Assembly (NCBI RefSeq): GCF_001039355.2
Contig: NW_019773707.1
Location: 1-48,555 of the forward strand
DNA: 48,555 nucleotides
From: Lingula anatina
Lineage: Eukaryota; Brachiopoda; Lingulata; Lingulida; Lingulidae
Direction of reading: 5' to 3'
Shown in pieces: positions 24,002 to 37,830 of the stretch (position 1 is its first letter; every line of letters starts with the position of its first letter). The translations under genes and the position numbers were made by a program. The notes under the pieces are model-generated. The model was not told where the DNA came from. It saw only the letters and a list, made by a program, of their open reading frames with translations, and made no database searches.

Positions 24002-25062
24002 CTTGTTTTCTCGTTTGTTGATTCCTCTATCAGTGACTTCATGACCCCAGTGTATCCATCATAGAACCCAATCTGTCATAAGGTGAAATAAATGAGGTTT
24101 AACCATTAAGGGACTGTTTCAACACATTGCACCAAATATGCACAACATAAATGACAACCATTTCAGGTACCAAATTCATTCACTACTATATCATAATTAT
24201 CCGTTCAGTGTAAGATATTCCACTCAAAATATCTCTAGAGGTGTCGTTTAAAAATAGTTCTTTGAAGATTGGCATTACTATGAATTCTATAGATTATATA
24301 TAATACACACTAGCCATTTCATGCTAATAAAAATTCCTCAAGACTCTATGCCAGATGATGAACAGATAAGTTCAGGTAGATTATATATGCTTTCTTCAAA
24401 ATTATACCATTAAATTTAAATTGACTTTAAATATCACCAAAAAAAAAAAAAAATGCTGCAAGTTTGAATATTCAACCTTTTTTAATTCTCACCTCAGTTG
24501 CCATATCTGCACCCTTCTCCTTGCCTAACATATAGCCTTCATTGTACCCTTGTGTTCTGCCTGTTTGTAATCCCTCTGTAAATCCTTCTGATTGAAACCT
24601 CAATTTAAAAAAAAAACTGATATAATGATGACTATGATTTAGAAGAGAAAGGCCTTGTTTAAAAAAAAAACAACAACATGATAGGCATCAATCCATTCAT
24701 CCACAAATCAGTTGTTAAAAGCCATTGATCCGTATTCTGAAAAGAACAACTTAGGCCACTATGGAAATATCACTCAAAATTATTTTCTGATCAGAAGTCA
24801 TGGTGGCAGGGGCGGATTTAGGCTGTCTTCTGGGTCTTCCAGAAGATGGTCAGATTTTCAAGTTTACATTGACGGGTATCTGATTTTTACTGTCGGAAGA
24901 CAGTCAAAAATGGAGGATGGATCAACAAAAATAATTTGAAAGACTGTCAGAAAATATGTCTGGATCCGCCCCTGTCAGGTGAACTTACTTATTTTCTGCT
25001 AAAGCAATATCATCAAAGCAACTGTTCACATCTAGTTCATCTAGGGGAGTTGCCATTTCCAT
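24002..25062 (-). CDS. LTO1: LTO1 / ORAOV1 ribosome-biogenesis adaptor, 3' end missing
   Basis: Exons: 25062-24989, 24598-24493, 24072-24002, giving 83 codons plus two bases. The start ATG is preceded in frame by TAA four codons upstream. The product begins MEMATPLDELDVNSCFDDI, then has the family's hallmark series of glycines every four residues (GFTEGLQTGRTQGYNEGYM, GKEKG, IGFYDGYTG), the deca-GX3 motif. Family role: with YAE1, LTO1 recruits the cytosolic iron-sulfur targeting complex to ABCE1 and is needed for large ribosomal subunit maturation. Human LTO1 is 137 aa, so about 55 C-terminal residues are absent. The next sequence on this strand is the gapped hAT element and then TUBGCP4, with no room for them. 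The last donor is a GTTAGA. Confidence 0.85.
24807..24974. mobile_element. hAT-type MITE in LTO1 intron 1
   Basis: A 168-bp element with ends CAGGGGCGGATTTAGG and, inverted, CAGGGGCGGATCCAGA, a common hAT terminal repeat. No transposase. The 8-bp flanks (CATGGTGG and TCAGGTGA) are at best degenerate target copies. Confidence 0.8.
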
Positions 25063-25198
25063 AATGGAATGTTAATCTGAAAAGAAACTTCTGTCAAAGT
25101 TTTTTCCTTAATTTTTAATGCAATCTGATTTTATATCTTATAACAGTGTGCGAATACTGATTACATTAAAATCAAAACTAATAATCTTAGGGACTATT

Positions 25199-25440
25199 CC
25201 AACAGATATTTGGATCCATCTATCTCCCTGGGTAGTCTCACTTAATTGCTGTCAACTTGATCAGCTTAAATGTCTGTCACGCCTAGTAAAGCTGTTAAGG
25301 AGTAATTATCTTTAACACCTGGCTGATTCGGTAGGCATGACAGACATTTAAGCCGGTTAGTTGATAGCAATTTAGTGAGACTCCCCAGGGAGTTATATCG
25401 ATCCAGATGGATCGATCTATATAGGCATGGGAACCCAGTC
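25199..25440. mobile_element. long foldback (inverted-repeat) element
   Basis: Left arm 25199-25288 and right arm about 25340-25440 are imperfect reverse complements. Matching words in order are GGATC, CTCCCTGGG, AGTCTCACT, AATTGCT, TCAACT and GCTTAAATGTCTGTCA. The loop is about 50 bp. No ORF. It resembles a foldback MITE. The ends are not precisely defined. Confidence 0.8.
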
Positions 25441-26374
25441 TTAATGGTGTGTGACACCACGTGAGGGAGAGGGGGGAGGGGGTACATAGTACCTGCCAGT
25501 ACACTATGTAGACGCTGCCTTTCCAAGAAAATAGTTCAAAATTTTATCTACATACACCCGGATTTCTTTTTCTTTATTTGATACAGACAAAATTAAAAAG
25601 ACTGATTCTGACTGTTTCAAACCTGTACGGATAACATATTGTATGTCATAATATGGATGTATAGTCATTTATCGCCGTGTCTAGGCTGTTAAAAAAATAA
25701 GTGCGTATTTGATTCTTCATTGGTACTGATTTTAGTAGCTGCAATGGTTCTTACCCCTTATTTCAACTGTCAAAACTTCTCGATTTCTTTACTAAGCACA
25801 CAGGCCCTTCCACCGTGTTTTCACCGCAACACATTCCTGACTCCATTTAAAGAAGAGTACAGGTGTGACATCGTGAGTGAACATGTAAAGGGTCACTTTG
25901 CTCTGACAAGACAGCTTCAGATTAATAGATCATAAAAGTAGAAAAAAAGCTTCTATGATTAGATATAGAATATTGTAGGACGTCGCATTATCGTGCGATA
26001 TTGACAATTGTGCATTGCTATCCAATCTTTTGTGCGCATATCTACCGTATCTATTTGTACCAAATTATTTTTTCCAGCTATCACTTATTTTAGTACTAAA
26101 TTGAATTTCCCCCATTTAATATTACTATTAAAGAAACACTTCCAGGAGGCGTTTTCCTTGGGCTCACACCCATTCCATGCATTTTTATTTCAAGTAAAAA
26201 TGCACTTTAAAGGAGGTATACATCCCATCACTTAAATAACTTTGTACCATATAACATTACATGTATGCATCACTGTTTAAAACAAAATGTGAAGATTGAA
26301 CACTATGAAGACTATACCCATTACAATGTTCAGATTTTCACACCAGCTGAATTGTAATAAAGGCAGTTTTCACT

Positions 26375-26632
26375 TCAGAGTTGAAAATAAATATTTTGTG
26401 GAAAGTGTGTGCATGCATTTTTTTCTCAAAAAAAAAGGCAATATTTAGGGCAGAACCTAGAATGGTTATCTTGACAAGAACTTTCTTTCTTACAACTACA
26501 ATATATTTTTTGTCAGAGATGAAAATAAATATTTTGTGGAGTGTGTGTGCATTTTTTCTCAAAAATAGGCCATCTTTAGGGTAGAACCTAGAATGATTAT
26601 CTTGAAAAGACATTTCTTACAACTACAATTTT
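26375..26632. repeat. tandem duplication, two copies of about 138 bp
   Basis: Two adjacent diverged copies starting TCAGAG at 26375 and 26513. Each contains GAAAATAAATATTTTGTGGA, then CAGAACCTAGAATG or TAGAACCTAGAATG, and ends in CTTACAACTACAAT. Confidence 0.85.
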
Positions 26633-26756
26633 TTTTTAAAATCACAGAACCTGACTGAATGAGGAAGAAATTTTTATTTTTTAAAGTTCACATTAGTTTT
26701 AAATTGATGGAAAAAAAGAACAGTCAACAACAGTTACGTTCATTAAGAAATGTCCC

Positions 26757-26762
26757 TTTATT
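26757..26762 (-). terminator. NRDC polyadenylation signal candidate
   Basis: AATAAA on the minus strand about 77 bp after the NRDC stop codon. Confidence 0.5.
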
Positions 26763-26838
26763 ATTAGATTTGTTTACATTCCCAGAACATCCATAAATAT
26801 GAATTTGTTAAAAGAAAATTATGATAGAATGCCCAGCA

Positions 26839-29800
26839 TCATAAAAGAAGCTTACAGATGGGAAACAAAGGCAGGCTTTCTTTAAAGTCTGTTATATCGG
26901 CCACTTCAACAACACCATCTTCACACTGTTCAGAACAGACCATCTGGTACCTTAGTTTATTCCCATTTCTTGCTTCTGAGCATCTTTCAGCAACTCTTCT
27001 GCTCATCTCTGGGTTTAGTGCAACACTCTCCCGAGAGCTACCTTTCATATTGCGTACATCTTTTAATTCTGAAGTATATAAACCTGAAGAATTGCCTGTC
27101 TGTTCCATTGTGTTGGGACTCTTTACTTCTGTAGAACAAACACCACCACCTGAAATGCTCCTATGCTCTTGACAATCTCCAATAACCTGAGACAAAACCA
27201 AGAAAAATTTAATAATAAGGCATATTTTGAATTTTCTCTTTTTAAGTGGAGATTCAAAAAACACATTGTGAATTTTATTTCCTCCACTTTTTAACTTCAC
27301 CACTTTAATTCTTCCTTTCTTTCTTTCTTCTTATTTTTAATTGTGATGATTTTTTAAACTAAATCTCCAATGTCTCACCTGTACACTGAGTTTTTTTCTT
27401 TCTGACTCCAGTGTGTTCTGGTAGTGCCATTTCCTAAACTCCTGCAATGTTAACTTCTCTAACTCTGCAATCTGTAAACATTGAAAATGAACTAATTAAC
27501 CAACTGCATGAAAAAGAAAGCGTGATATCTGGACATGAATTACTTGAGTGTATATTTTTACACAAAAAGTGTCAAGTAAAACTTAAATATTTTATTATCC
27601 AGCATCTTTTGAAATTTGCCCATCAAAACAGAACAACCCATCTTACTGTCTTTTGCCTTCTGTCAAATATATATTGCTGGTGTACAATTTGGCCCCAGTT
27701 GCGGTCTGCTACCTCCCCCATGTGAGAGTCCTCGCATTTTTTTGTTGTTATCATGGCATTAACCTGCAGTGAAATGTTTTAAATCTCAATTTTGCTGTTA
27801 AAATGAGAAATGCATTCAACTATTATTAGACACTAACCCACTAATCTTTATCTGTTTTTCCTAATTACTTGAGTTTTTTCTTTATCTATTTTTTCTTATT
27901 ATTTCACTGTTTTATTTCATCTATTTTTCTTAATTTTTTTAATACACACCAGAGATTCAAATTCCTCCTCAGACATCTTCTGTAGCATTTCATCAAACTC
28001 ATTCAAGAACATCTCAATGTGCTCATCCACATACTGTGTTCTAAAAGAAGAAAAATGAAATTGATTATTAACAAAATAAAATGTCTTGCATAATCACTGT
28101 ACTAATATAACTTTCAACATTTTAAAGCAGACAATCATAGTTTGACAGAGAACCTTTTAAACATCAATGAAAATGAAGTGAAGCATTTGAAGTGTGGTAC
28201 CATCATTCACTATGAATTGCCCTAGCAGTGCATTAAGTTATTTCACTGAGTTATATACAAGTGCAATCAGTTGCATGTAAATTAAAATGAAGAGAACTAT
28301 ATCCATCTTACTTGAATTTGTTTGCCTGTGTGCAGACAGTGACAGACATCCCCAAAACTCCATTTGTATCTCGATGTGTGCAAAACACAGAATAGCCTAA
28401 CTGTTCTCGTGTTCTTAGAATGTCAAAGCATGGTTCTTCCATTCGCATCTGAAAATTCAAGATCTGACTTACAAAAACAGACACAAAAAATCAATAATTT
28501 TTGTAAAAGTAATAAGATGACGCTGATTTTTTTAAAAAAATGCCTTTTTACTAAACAAAGCCACTCAGTAAATTTAAAGTGAGACAAAAATTGGCAGATT
28601 TGTCAGCCCATACAGACACATACAGTGTCTGTATATAAAAATTACTTCCCCCTAGTAGGTGGCATATGAGGGCTGAAATGTTGATTACTACTGGTGAAAA
28701 AAAAGCAAATACCTGCACTCTATTAGATGAATACAGTGACAAGTAAAGGAAAATAAATGTGAATTTCTTTATAACTTACTATCACAAGTTCATTAAGTGC
28801 TGCCAGGCGTAGATTTTCAGGTCCACATTGGTAATAATTAGTAACCACAGAATTGCAGTCACTGGTGTTAAAAGTTTTCACTCTACAGTAGCTGGTTTTA
28901 GCTGGGAGCTGATGGACTCTTGTCTGAAAAATGTGTGGTTATTTTGATACTTGAAATGCGAGTAACAATATTTTCCACAAAAGTCTCACAATAATTCACA
29001 AACTGTATATCTTTTCTCTTTCACACGGTCAATTAACATAAACATAAACTGAAACACTTCGACTACCTGGAAAAATAGCCTTCCTTCTAACTGTTATATA
29101 GAGTACTTCTTACCTTTGGAAGGCTGCTTTTTGGTACAGCCGTACACTTGAGCTGTTTACACATATACACTTCAAGGTCCAGTGCTTCCTGTAAGTGCAT
29201 CAAGTGAGTACATATTAGCTATATCATGAGAGAGAGAGAAAGATGAAATATGGCAAAAATGAATTTTTATTTAAATAGATCAACACAAGACATTTACTTG
29301 AACTGTCATGTTGCCATGCACCATTCCTTCAATGAAGACTTGAGTCCTAAACTGTTGAACAAAACTCATCAGCATGTCATAAGTCAAGCTGTCCACCACA
29401 AAATGCTTGTCTGTGCTAGGCCAAAACCTATCCTGAAGAATGGCCAAACGGATCTCTCTGCAAAAATGGGTAAAAAAAGAATCATAAAAACAATGATAAC
29501 AAAAGAGTACTGTAACCTGAAATACACTTTATCATGTCTGATAATTATCACCACAGCCTAACCCTTCTTCACAGTTGTATAAATTGCAGATATTGCAACA
29601 AGCATTGTCTGACCTACTGCACTCATGTTACAGAATTACTCCTAAGAATTAAATGTGTAAACATAAAAGAAGATAAGACTCCAGAATACAAAACCTCTTT
29701 TAAACTGTGCTTTTTCTTGTTCCATTATGAATAAATATGTATTATACTTTTACTCATATGTTTATTACCTGACAACATGATTGGGTTTGATGCAAGTGTT

Positions 29801-32800
29801 ATAATACATTTTCTTAGTCTGTTCTTTAACTGTAGAAAACAAATCCTCAGATGGGTTGAAGTCAGCAATGGCATTTACCACTTTGTGAAAGAGAGCCTTA
29901 AAAATAATGATAATAAAACTAAAAAACATCGAAATGTAATACAGATTTCAGATGAGTAATGAGGTTTGTTACCTTTTAAGAAGCAATATAACATACTAAA
30001 GGCGTTATAGTACCAAAGCAGTAACGAAATAGACTAATTTTATGATAAATGTATGCATCAATGAATGAAAAATAAAAAGCCACTTACATGCAATTTGTGG
30101 TTAAATCCACTGAACTGGAGTTCAAGCCCACTTTCAAGCACTTTTGCTGCACAGCTATAACAGAAATAATACCAATGGTTTACAAATCATAATCATCATC
30201 CTTTGCCCTTGTGCAGAATGGCATATGGCTGCAGCAATATGCTGAGACTAAAGTTGCTTCGAATTCTGTCTCATTAGTCCTTGAACCTCATTTGATTGCA
30301 GATCAGTATCATTCATGAAGATGACTGAACAGGTTACATTTGGTCAACACCTGTTAGCTCTCCACCAGATGGTGTCCAAAATAAAAAAAACTTCCGAGAC
30401 TGTTTGGCCTTATGTGCAGACATAAATGAATGAAGAAAACAGGGACATTAAAACTTCTTACAGGTTTTTTTCTCTAAAATATGTATATTTGAAAGTGCTT
30501 TCATCTTAAAATTTAGAAGTATTTACCTCAACTGAGCTAGATCTGCAGAATATATCTCTTCTGCTAACTTGAGCTGAAGTAGCTGCACCATCAAATCCAT
30601 CAAAACCATGCTAGAAAAATTTTCAGGAAAATGTTAATATTTGAAAGAGCAAAGTCAAAGTGAAATAAGCACCATCTCATCAACATGATTACATTAATTT
30701 TGTCTTTAATTTGCCAGCTCCATTTATAAGGTTATTGCCGTAGGTATCTAATATGGAATATTTACAAATTAGTCATTTTAGATAGATATATATTACTGGA
30801 TACAGATTGCATGTTCCATACCTCTGTGGAGTCTGTCCAACAATAGGAGATATCAGATGGAAGAATATGTATGCTAAAAAGAAAATGAATCACATTTTGT
30901 ACCCAAACATTATAAGGCTTATATGATCTTACTTAGCATAATCATTTACTTCACACACCTTATGGTATACGTTTTAAAAATATACTTCAATTACTTCAAA
31001 TGTTTTGTAAATTTTATGCTGTTTGATATTAGACTCCAGCAAATAAAGATATTTTGAGATATCTAGACAAACACCTACCTTTAGGCACATTGAAATGCAT
31101 GTCTTTCATGTACCATATTTTAGATTGCTCATTATCTAAAATTGCTACAGGGAACTCCATCACAGGTGTCATATCTGGTTCCTTCAGACTGAAGTCAGTG
31201 GCTAAAAAGTTCAGAAAATCTTGCTCAAGCTTGCTTTTTATAAAAGAGTAAGTCTATGTTCAAGCTTGCTTTTTATTAAAGAGTAAGCGTAAACTATTTC
31301 TTCACAACAAATATTATATACTAGATACACAACTTCTAGCACTATGAAAATAACAACAGGAAGTTATGTTCTTGAAACTCCACTCACTGCAACCCCACCC
31401 CCTCACAAACTTGAAATTTCTTTTACCAATGAATTCATTTTCTTTTGGCAAGTGCAGTTCAGGATTATTCCCAAGGTCAGGGCTCATCCACGCTTGCATC
31501 CATTCTTCAGGGACATCTGATGACAAATTAAAATAATCTTAGTTCAGTAACAAAAATCAAGAAAAAGGTGTGAACATCATTAATACATTATTTTCATGCC
31601 TGTTTTCAGTTCTAAGACCATCAATGTACCAAGCGTGAACTGGACTTGCTACTGGGGCACAATATTTTCTATTAATTAAGGTCAACAATATATGTATTTA
31701 ATGTTACTTTACCTTCAACACAATGATCAGTTTGAAACCATTTTTCTTTTTGATTACATATTCCCATCTCTTCAAACTTTTTTGAGAACACCATTATGTT
31801 TGCTCTGTCTGGAGTCATAAGATTTTGGCACTGTTCAATCAACTGAAACAATAAAGAAATACTACTTGAATTCAATCTACATAGATTGTTGAAACTTTTG
31901 CAAAATAAAACACCATAATATGCATGCAGTGGTCTATGTTTTTATAGGTGATTAGTAATAACAAGCAATTTATACTACAAAACTGGCTAATTTCAGCAAT
32001 TCCAGTAAAAATATAAAGTACCTCCAATTGATATAATATTTAACTCATATTAAGTGAAGAGACCATTAACAATGCCAGAAATGAATACTCAAAATACAAA
32101 AGCATTGATTGTCAATATTTGCTTTTACAAAAAATACTTGATAAAGTTGTGCATACAAGTATCAGTTGGCATACATTTTAAACAAATATCTTATTTTTGA
32201 TGGTAAAGGCATTTGTAACATGTAAGGCAAGGGAATTGCACAAACATCACTGTATAGATATTAGTATTTTAATTGCCATATTGAGTACCTGTGGTTCATA
32301 CTCAAACAACAAACTGTCCCCAGTTAGATACTCTTCAGGCGGGTAAAGTTGCATATTCTCACAGATCTTTTCAACATAATCAACTGGTTCTGACTGCAAT
32401 TAACAAAAGTTTATTATAAACTGCAGATTCATTGAATCAGATTTAACATTACCAAGTTAAATCTCAAAGAAATATTTCTTGTTAGTGTTCATATATCAGT
32501 GAGTAACTTCTCAATAGTCTTTTTAGTACTTATGAAATCAGTTGAAGGACAAATAATGAAAAAAAGTTTTCATATAAAATATTTTGATATCTAGATATCT
32601 TTACCTGTTCTTGCCACCTGAAATCATTATTTTCAATAGTCTGAATTTCCTTGAAACCTCTGTAACAGGGTCCTACTCTTCTAAGCATTGCCAGATAATC
32701 AAACACAACTGTCAGCACCTAGAGTGAGAAATATCTGTCATTGCCAAGTAATTTCAGGTAAATGAAATTATACCAGGATGTTAATTAGATATTATTGTTA

Positions 32801-35800
32801 AAATACAATTTTGTTAAAACATCTGTGAACTCAGCATTTGATACAGATACAAATGATTTCATTTTGGAACTAAACTTGTCAAATGAAGAATATATATATT
32901 TTGGTGGCCACTGCATTATAATAGCAAACAATGAATAATAAAAACAAAATCTCACCTCAGCAACATGAATGAACCCTTCCTCAGTGAGGGTAATGGAAAT
33001 AGAAAATGAGGAGTGAGTACTGTTGAACTCAAACCCACCATCTCCATTGCCACTTGTGATTGACAGGGCCCACAACCTGCAAAGATGAAATAACACTTCT
33101 ACTATACTAAGAATTCCTTAATCATTATCATATAAGTAATTTAAGAGTACATACAACAGAATCAAAAAGATGTTCATATAAATGTCATGTTTCTATTTGG
33201 AGCATTCTTTTTTCTTTAGTTTTATCTAGACACGCCCTTCATGAAATTGACATAAAATGAGATATTTTCAAATTTGAATAGGCATCGTAGAAAAAGCGTG
33301 ATGTTTAAAGCTCTCAAATTTTGTACATATGTGCAATATCATGTAAAGAATATGGTGTTGCAAATTTCAATCCAAAAGACTGCATAGATTTTGAAATAGA
33401 ACACTTTAAATGTGCTGCAAATGGTAACCCTGATGCCTTCAAGATCTCGATGAAAACCAAAGTACATTGTGACGTCATGGAATTTATTTGGGAAGCTGCT
33501 GGGTGATCTTCCAATGAGAAATATTTCATAGCTTATGCAAATTTTGAGAAAATAACCATGAGATTATAGAAGGTTCAATAATCAAAATTTAAACTGCTTA
33601 ATTAGACAGTTTAAATCGTGTATTTCTGACTTTGATTTGTATATGTGAACAAAGTGTACTGAACACCACATTTGATACTTAGTATCAGACGCTTCATTTT
33701 ACTTGACAACACAGTGTTTACGTTAGGCATGCTGGGAAAAAACAGCGAAAAAAGCACATACTTCTGGTTTTTGGCAATTTCTTGAAGGTGTCTTTTGAGA
33801 GGTGAGTCTACTTGGGTAGTCAATTAGAAATAGAACCTACTTTTTCTTAAGGTATGATATGATACTGCCCTTTTCTTCATGCCCTAAAAGCCAGCTGATG
33901 TAATTCAATGGTTTGGCCCTGTAAACACAACAAAATATAAAAGTATCTTTTATCAAACAATTACTTAACTGAGTTAAAAGAAAAGGAACCCATAACAAAC
34001 AAATTATAACAATTATTACATCAGAAGTTCACTAACATTCTATTTTAAAAAAAAATCTTGAATCTTCTCTCTAAATAAAAAAAAAAGATAAAAGAAAACA
34101 TACCTGTAGTGCTTTCCTAGTGGAGGCAATGCCCAGGTGATTTCCAAATGATCCAAGTTTTTCACAGGAATAACTAAAGGACAGTTAAATATTTGTCATG
34201 CAGAACAACATCTTGGTATATTTAAGTTTAATATGTAAACTATAAGGCAGAGAACTTGATTTGTCTTACACACTTAAAATAACTCAATACCAATCATGCT
34301 GTTTTTTATTACAAATGATGGCAAAATATTTTAATGATTTAAAAATTCCATTTTGATTTTTGTATCTATAAAAAATGAGATAAGTATAATGCATTAAGGG
34401 AAAACATAATATCTACCATTTATTTTTTAAGGCAAATATTGTACACATTCATTTGACTGTACCTTTGTATAACTTGTTGAAATTGTGAGTTTCAAATGGG
34501 TCCTGCAAAAAATAATGTGATTTTACTAATAGGTATGTTTACTAATAAGTATGTATTTTAAACATAATATTACAATTACCATTTTAGTATAAATGAGGAG
34601 TATATAAAAATACAATATTCTATTAATTGCATCAAAAAGTACAACCTTACCTTCAAATGATCAAAGTTGTCCTTTGGTAAATTACTAGAAAAGGAAACAA
34701 AAGCAACTTTTATTTTCCTGCATACTCAAATAACGGTCCAATCATAATGAATTCTACACAATAGTATATAATTCTTTTTAACCCAAACTGTTCCATCCTA
34801 TCTCTTCTCATTAATCAATCACTTACTTGTTTGGTACCTTTGAAAATATCTCTGTGACCCATTCTTCAAGGTTGTCCAGAGAATCTAAAAGATACATCAA
34901 TGCTGAGTAAACCATTATCCAATTATTAATTCATCTATACATAACATTCTTTTATCAGCAGGGAGGCATGAGTAAGGCAGGCTCCCTTTTGAATAGCTTC
35001 TGCTTTTGGGAATATAGTTTCCAAAAATTGGACAAAAACTGGAAAATATTCAAGTACCTTTTGACTGGACAGCTAATGTCATTACATGAGCAGAATAGTG
35101 CTTTCTGTAGAAATCCTGAAGCCTGGAGTAGATATCAATGCCCTGAGCTGCAGTATCTGTCTTAAGTGACTTTGAATTTCCCCACATGAACTTGCCCATT
35201 GGGTGACCTGGCTGGGCCAAACTGCCTAAAAGCTGTTCTTTTCTAGCCGAGTCAGAATTGAGGTTCATGTCAAATTCTAAATTTGCAAAGAAAAAAAAAA
35301 GTTGATTTGAAAGAACTTTGTGATTAAACGTTCTGGCTGGTATCATTAATATGAGGCCGAGGTAAAAAAAAAAAATTGAAAGTAACATTTCAAAACAGAT
35401 CTACTATACATAATCTATCAACGTTTTTTAATTCAAGGTATTATGCTTACCACTGTCCACTGCTTTGATTTCCCTGTCAACAGCACCCTGTTTCATCAGT
35501 GGGGAAGTAAAGAACTGAGCAAATATGTCCAGAGCATGACGAAAATGCTTCCTTTGAATATCAAAGTAGAACACAGTCTGAAAATATCAAATTGTGAAGA
35601 AAACATTTAATGAATGAAAGCAAGATGTTTTATAATATTAAATGTTGTTTTTTATATCTATGGAAAAGATCAGTTATTTACTAATGCATTCCAAGCACAA
35701 GATTCCTCAATATCTGTATTCTACTATCCAGAATTATTCTGGTCATTTGACTTACCCTCTCACAGTCTGTATAAGCATTGTCATTTCCACCATGCTTCTT

Positions 35801-37736
35801 TATAAATGCATCAAATGCATTTTCATCTGGATATTTTTCACTGCCCATAAATACCACTTAAGGCAAGAATAAAATATCAAATTCACAATAGTTTTTTACC
35901 TTGAACACATTAAATTTCTAATAACATAAACAATATTCTCCAGAGATTTGTGTTGTAACAAACTAGTAGTACATGTAAATACCATCAGAAACATTCACCC
36001 AAGTACTGTTCTACTAAATAAATAAAAGAAGTGAGGGTGTAATATGAAACCAAATGAATATAAGTTGTTTTGTTTCACATATCAAAGACTAGAAAAGCAC
36101 TCCGAGAGCGCAGACCTCCACCAAGGCAGCAATTTTTCTATTATTATTGATTGATTATTGATCCAGATCACCACCAAAAACTAATCATCTCTTCCTTGGC
36201 CCACTTCTGACAGTTCCTGAAAATTTCATCAAAATCGGTCCATAACTTTTTGAGTTATGTTGATGACAAACAAACAGACAAACAAACAGGGGTGAAAACA
36301 TAACCTCCTTGGCAGAGGTAATAACAAGCTCTGCTTGAGAATAGGTAGCAGTATCCAAGATCTCCTCATACGACTTACTGTGTTCAAGAAAATGTGCTAG
36401 TCCAGGAATATCTGGAGGGTCTGAGAAGCTTCCAACTCCAATACATAATGCCGCAGCTGACTGTAAGCAAACCATGAGAATTTTCAAATTAAAAACAAAT
36501 CACAAGATGTTCGAATATACAAAATAAAAAATAATAATATTGAATCACAATTTATGTTTTTTAATGTGGACAATTTTGATCAAACTTTAAATATAGTACA
36601 TATTTTTTGCATTTTCAGAGAAGAAAAACTGCAAAACTAGAAAAATTCATTTTCATCTCCTTTCCAAGCCTGTGTAAAAATAATTAAAGACTTACCAGCT
36701 TTTCACTATCTCTATGTTTGGTGTGGTTTGAAAAATCACCAGGCTCTTCAATTTCTTCTTCTACATCACTAGGATCCCCATCTTCAACCTCTGATCCAGA
36801 TTCCCCTTCACTTCTTTCACTGCCAGATTCTAAAATGAAAGTTGAAATTAATTAAAGCAAACATTCTAAAGAAAGGTCAAAGGAGATAATATCTATATAC
36901 AAACCTGTGGATATTTATCATGGCTCTAAACTGATTCTGTATAAATGCCCTAAAATCACCAGCTTTTTGAAAGCAGTTTTATTTTTTTAGACAGCACTTA
37001 CATGACATTTGTTTCCCATTATTTATTTTACATGACTGTATCTTTGAGATACTTGGGATATAAGCCTAAAAGGAGCTTTCTTGATGTTTTGCTAATGGAT
37101 ATCAAACAATGTTACCATCATTTTCCTCCTCCTCATCCTCACTTTCTTCATCTTGAAGAACTGCTGCCACTTCTCCTGGTTTTAAGTCAGATATTAGCAA
37201 GACTTTGAGAGAGTTTGAGAGAGTAACAATTCTGAAAATGCAAAATATAACTGTTTATGTGGTATTAAAATTGTAGGCCATTAACCAGTGTGTCGTAGTT
37301 GACTCGAATATTTAATATTATCAGACAGTCTGGTTGACTCAATGCTCTTATTTACTGTAAGATGAACACATTTTGTTCTAAGACTTAGGGGAAGAAATCT
37401 ATTTTCAAATCAAGTCCGTTGAAGGTGCCCATCAACATCTACATGGGAATAAAGAGTAAAACCACTGTGTCATTGTGTACTACATGTTCATCAATATGCA
37501 TTTAGACTTTGACAACAGTACCTATATTGTCTGGTATCATTCAATGATTTCCGTATGATGGAGCCTGGTTGTTGGATGAAGGGGCAGTCGCATTCAGCAC
37601 TGGAAGCCGAAGTTTCTCCGATTGTCATTCTGGACCAAGTTGAAAATTGTCCGGCTTCAATCTTAGCTTTTTTGGGCGAAAGAGGACAACCCGAATGCAT
37701 TAAACTCCGAAATCTGTGGAAATATCGAGAGAGCAT
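26839..37736 (-). CDS. NRDC: nardilysin (M16 metalloprotease)
   Basis: Thirty exons: 37736-37522, 37231-37116, 36829-36696, 36460-36379, 35856-35756, 35577-35451, 35276-35058, 34884-34827, 34684-34651, 34502-34463, 34173-34104, 33918-33841, 33076-32956, 32718-32605, 32393-32289, 31842-31713, 31516-31427, 31201-31079, 30873-30822, 30610-30527, 30154-30088, 29896-29769, 29457-29298, 29188-29114, 28923-28780, 28448-28312, 28040-27950, 27763-27647, 27471-27379, 27186-26839. The sum is 3453 nt, 1150 aa in one frame; human is about 1151. An acidic domain (DEESEDEEEEND, then SEVEDGDPSDVEEEIEEPGD), unique to nardilysin among M16 enzymes, precedes the inverted zinc motif HFLEH (residues 178-182). The third ligand Glu is at about 259. 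Then come DNAYTDCERTVFYF, the LGHEEKGSI region and the C-terminus DITDFKESLPLFPICKLL. Family role: cleaves at dibasic sites and promotes ectodomain shedding. The first Met opens a basic, hydrophobic N-terminus (MLSRYFHRFRSLM); a second Met lies 12 codons on. Confidence 0.96.
31223..31288. repeat. 36-bp tandem duplication
   Basis: Two copies of TCAAGCTTGCTTTTTAT followed by AAAGAGTAAG, in the NRDC intron beside the exon ending at 31201. Confidence 0.75.
36095..36322. mobile_element. short inverted-repeat element in NRDC intron 4
   Basis: Ends ACCTCCACCAAGG (36114) and, inverted, ACCTCTGCCAAGG (36319) bracket about 206 bp. The interior includes TCAAAATCGGTCCATAAC and a CAAACAAACAGA repeat. From memory this resembles a MITE/SINE-like family dispersed in aquatic animals. 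The left boundary may extend to 36095. Confidence 0.65.
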
Positions 37737-37830
37737 TCGCTTTCATAGATCATTGCATGTGCGCTCACCGGAAGTTGATACTATTGGCCAAAATGTTATA
37801 GGTCAACCAATCAAAAGAAAGTTAAGTTTC
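37737..37830 (-). promoter_or_regulatory. NRDC proximal promoter
   Basis: Immediately upstream of the first NRDC ATG are an NRF1-like GCATGTGCGC (about 37755-37764), an ETS-type ACCGGAAGT (about 37768) and CCAAT boxes in both orientations (ATTGGCC near 37783, CCAATC near 37807). There is no TATA box at a usual distance. Motif calls are by eye. Confidence 0.55.

Larger units (their letters stand above)
25063..26838. other. LTO1-NRDC intergenic region
   Basis: No gene seen. It contains a foldback element (25199-25440), a tandem duplication (26375-26632) and, near its right side, the NRDC polyadenylation signals. Confidence 0.6.

Noticed and set aside
33314-33529. Opposed 61- and 71-codon ORFs in an NRDC intron
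   Set aside because: No recognisable protein pattern. The NRDC frame passes directly from the exon at 33918-33841 to 33076-32956 without them. They may be repeat-derived.
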